A stretch of DNA of 56,863 bases, from positions 1-56,863 of the forward strand of contig JAISFS010000049.1 in the NCBI GenBank assembly GCA_031263485.1. Direction: 5' to 3'. Each line of letters opens with the position of its first letter. The stretch's first letter is position 1. A program made the translations under genes and the position numbers. This stretch comes from Deltaproteobacteria bacterium (GTDB lineage Bacteria; Desulfobacterota; Desulfarculia; Adiutricales; Adiutricaceae). The notes below the pieces were generated by a model that saw only the letters and a list, made by a program, of their open reading frames with translations, did no database searches and was not told the DNA's origin. Positions 55,731 to 56,863 of the stretch are shown here, one piece after another.

Positions 55731-56261
55731 TCAGTTCCTGATAAGGCTTTCTATGCGCTTCCAGGCCCTGTCCCTGGTGCCTCGGTACCTTTCCAGATCG
55801 CCTTCCGCCCTGGTCTGGGCGAAGCCCCTCAGGCTCTCGGCCTCCTCGATGAGGAGGCCCAGGATGGCCGTCACCTCCGCCAGGTACTGACGGTCGCCTG
55901 AACTTATTTTGAAGTCCGGGTCCTGGTAGCGGGAGAGGTCCCGGCGGGCGTTGGCCAGGTACCTTACCGTGTCTCCCAGCATGTTTATGACCTGGTCCGA
56001 GTCGTAGGCCCCGGTGCTGAAAAGGTCCCCGTAGGCCCCGATGTAACCGAAGGCCTGGATGGCCAGGCTCACGGACAGGGTGGCGATGGTGTTCAGGTCC
56101 TGCTTCTGGAGTTCCGATTCCTGCGGCGCCTGGGGGTCAGGGACCTCCTGGGCCAGAAGCGAGGGGGAGTGGGCCGCGAGCGGCAAGGCCAGGGCCGCGG
56201 CCAGGAGAAGAGACGGGACCGGGGCGCGCCCCGCGGGCCGGGATTTAAATATAGTCGCCAT
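55731..56261 (-). CDS. Exported hypothetical protein, paralogue of the next downstream gene
   Basis: A 176-residue protein with a signal peptide (SLLLAAALALPLAAHSPSLL, likely cut after LLA). The mature part contains QAFGYIGAYGDLF, NMLGDTVRYLANA, EVTAILGLLIEEAESLRGFA and a final RDRAWKRIESLI. It aligns with EAYGYIGLLADVL, SMLGETRLFL, ITLLLEEADGL and VKAWTLIKQHL of the protein at 54778-55368. The pair arose by tandem duplication. The family is not recognised and no enzyme motif is visible. The ribosome site is weak. Confidence 0.8.
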   Translation of the reverse strand: MATIFKSRPAGRAPVPSLLLAAALALPLAAHSPSLLAQEVPDPQAPQESELQKQDLNTIATLSVSLAIQAFGYIGAYGDLFSTGAYDSDQVINMLGDTVRYLANARRDLSRYQDPDFKISSGDRQYLAEVTAILGLLIEEAESLRGFAQTRAEGDLERYRGTRDRAWKRIESLIRN

Positions 56262-56863
56262 GTTTAGACTGCCTGTGGGTGCGGGGCGAAGCGGGCCCGG
56301 GCTGAAGAGGTTCCCGAGGATTCTAACCCCAAACTATCCTGTAAATCAACCGCCGCCTTTCAGGCCAGGATTCCTTCGAGTCGGCCTTTCTGGCCGCTCC
56401 GGCCATGCTTCCGGGGCGCCCGGCGGTCCCCGCGCGCCGCCCGGGCTCAGTTCGCCGCCGCCCTGCGTTGCAGAACCCGTCGCTATCACGGTCCGCCCCG
56501 CCCCTGCCGAGCCACTTGCTCCCGCCGGACTGACATGGCCGGTTGTCCTGACGGTGAGCCGTCCCTCCTCCGCGCCCCGACCGCCCTCGCCGTCCGGCCA
56601 TCCCCCTTTCCCTGCAACCAACGCCCCGTTCCCCGTCAAAGCCCCGTCGAACGCGGGTTTCCCGGAACCCTGGGACGCCGGGGAAAGGGGGGCAGCCTCT
56701 TGCGGCCGATCTTGACCTCCGAAGCCCGAGAGGCTAAGATTGCCGGAGCGTCGGCCCCGATGCCCCTTACCGCCGCCGACCCGTGCCGAGCGCGCGCCAG
56801 GGCCATCCGGATCGTACCCCTTACACCCCCGCCTCATCCTCCCGAGGTTACAAGCGATGCCTG
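56262..56863. other. Gene-free right edge
   Basis: GC-rich frames on both strands without family features. A gene may begin beyond the right edge. Confidence 0.45.

Noticed and set aside
1-56863. tRNA and rRNA genes
   Set aside because: No TTCGAATC-type T-arm with a matching acceptor stem and no rRNA core was found by reading; a dedicated scan was not possible.

Overview
This is a GC-rich (roughly 65%) chromosomal window from a Gram-negative bacterium. BamD, an autotransporter and periplasmic proteins with signal peptides show that it has an outer membrane. The housekeeping genes (a type II/IV assembly ATPase with a cyclic-nucleotide-binding tail, a DUF2802-like protein, a flavodoxin/ferredoxin protein) fit an anaerobic Desulfobacterota/deltaproteobacterium-like host. 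That placement is an inference, since no rRNA gene is present. Coding density is low. Gene-free stretches of 0.4-1.7 kb separate most operons; many hold short tandem-repeat arrays, and several genes are broken or decayed. No tRNA, rRNA, CRISPR array or intact insertion sequence was recognised.

Layout: the left edge (1-1571, minus) is the N-terminal half of a passenger-repeat autotransporter. A group IIC intron that has lost its reverse-transcriptase ORF lies at 2372-3069, followed by decayed sequence. From 5126 to 18063 come two tandem copies of a three-gene operon. Gene A is a fusion of a P-loop ATPase module of about 590 residues with a HerA/FtsK-like motor. Gene B is a small protein with two likely winged helices. 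Gene C is a stand-alone version of the ATPase module of A. Each copy has its own sigma70-like promoter about 100 nt before the A start codon, and B and C overlap by ATGA in both. A frameshifted third A gene, covering only the N-terminal module, lies at 22230-24030. This A-B-C cassette is the best candidate for an undescribed system. Its make-up (a HerA motor, a regulatory ATPase, winged helices, duplication with decay, mobile-gene neighbours) suggests DNA surveillance, defence or segregation, but no nuclease or other effector is encoded in it.

From 18185 to 25927 are low-GC accessory genes: an AAA-ATPase_like/PD-(D/E)XK protein with a palindromic operator-like site upstream, and a Ser/Gly-rich protein of unknown role. 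From 26522 to 37600 is mostly core metabolism and envelope: glgB with a flavodoxin/4Fe-4S protein, a CNNM/CorC transporter, trxA-bamD overlapping by 4 nt, a DUF456 membrane protein, a nucleoside-phosphorylase-like protein and a DUF2802-like pair. A second low-GC island (about 38100-39600) carries a HEPN/MNT-type pair. A zinc/manganese-type ABC transporter (40836-44469) follows, then a second AAA-ATPase_like/nuclease gene broken by one frameshift (45234-47176), the assembly ATPase (48847-51585), radA (53278-54747) and two paralogous exported proteins (54778-56261).

Six intergenic regions hold imperfect tandem repeats with different units (22, 26, about 36, 50, about 60 and 8 bp), and one holds a 26-bp perfect inverted repeat. 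Together with the pseudogenes this suggests a genome with active duplication and decay.
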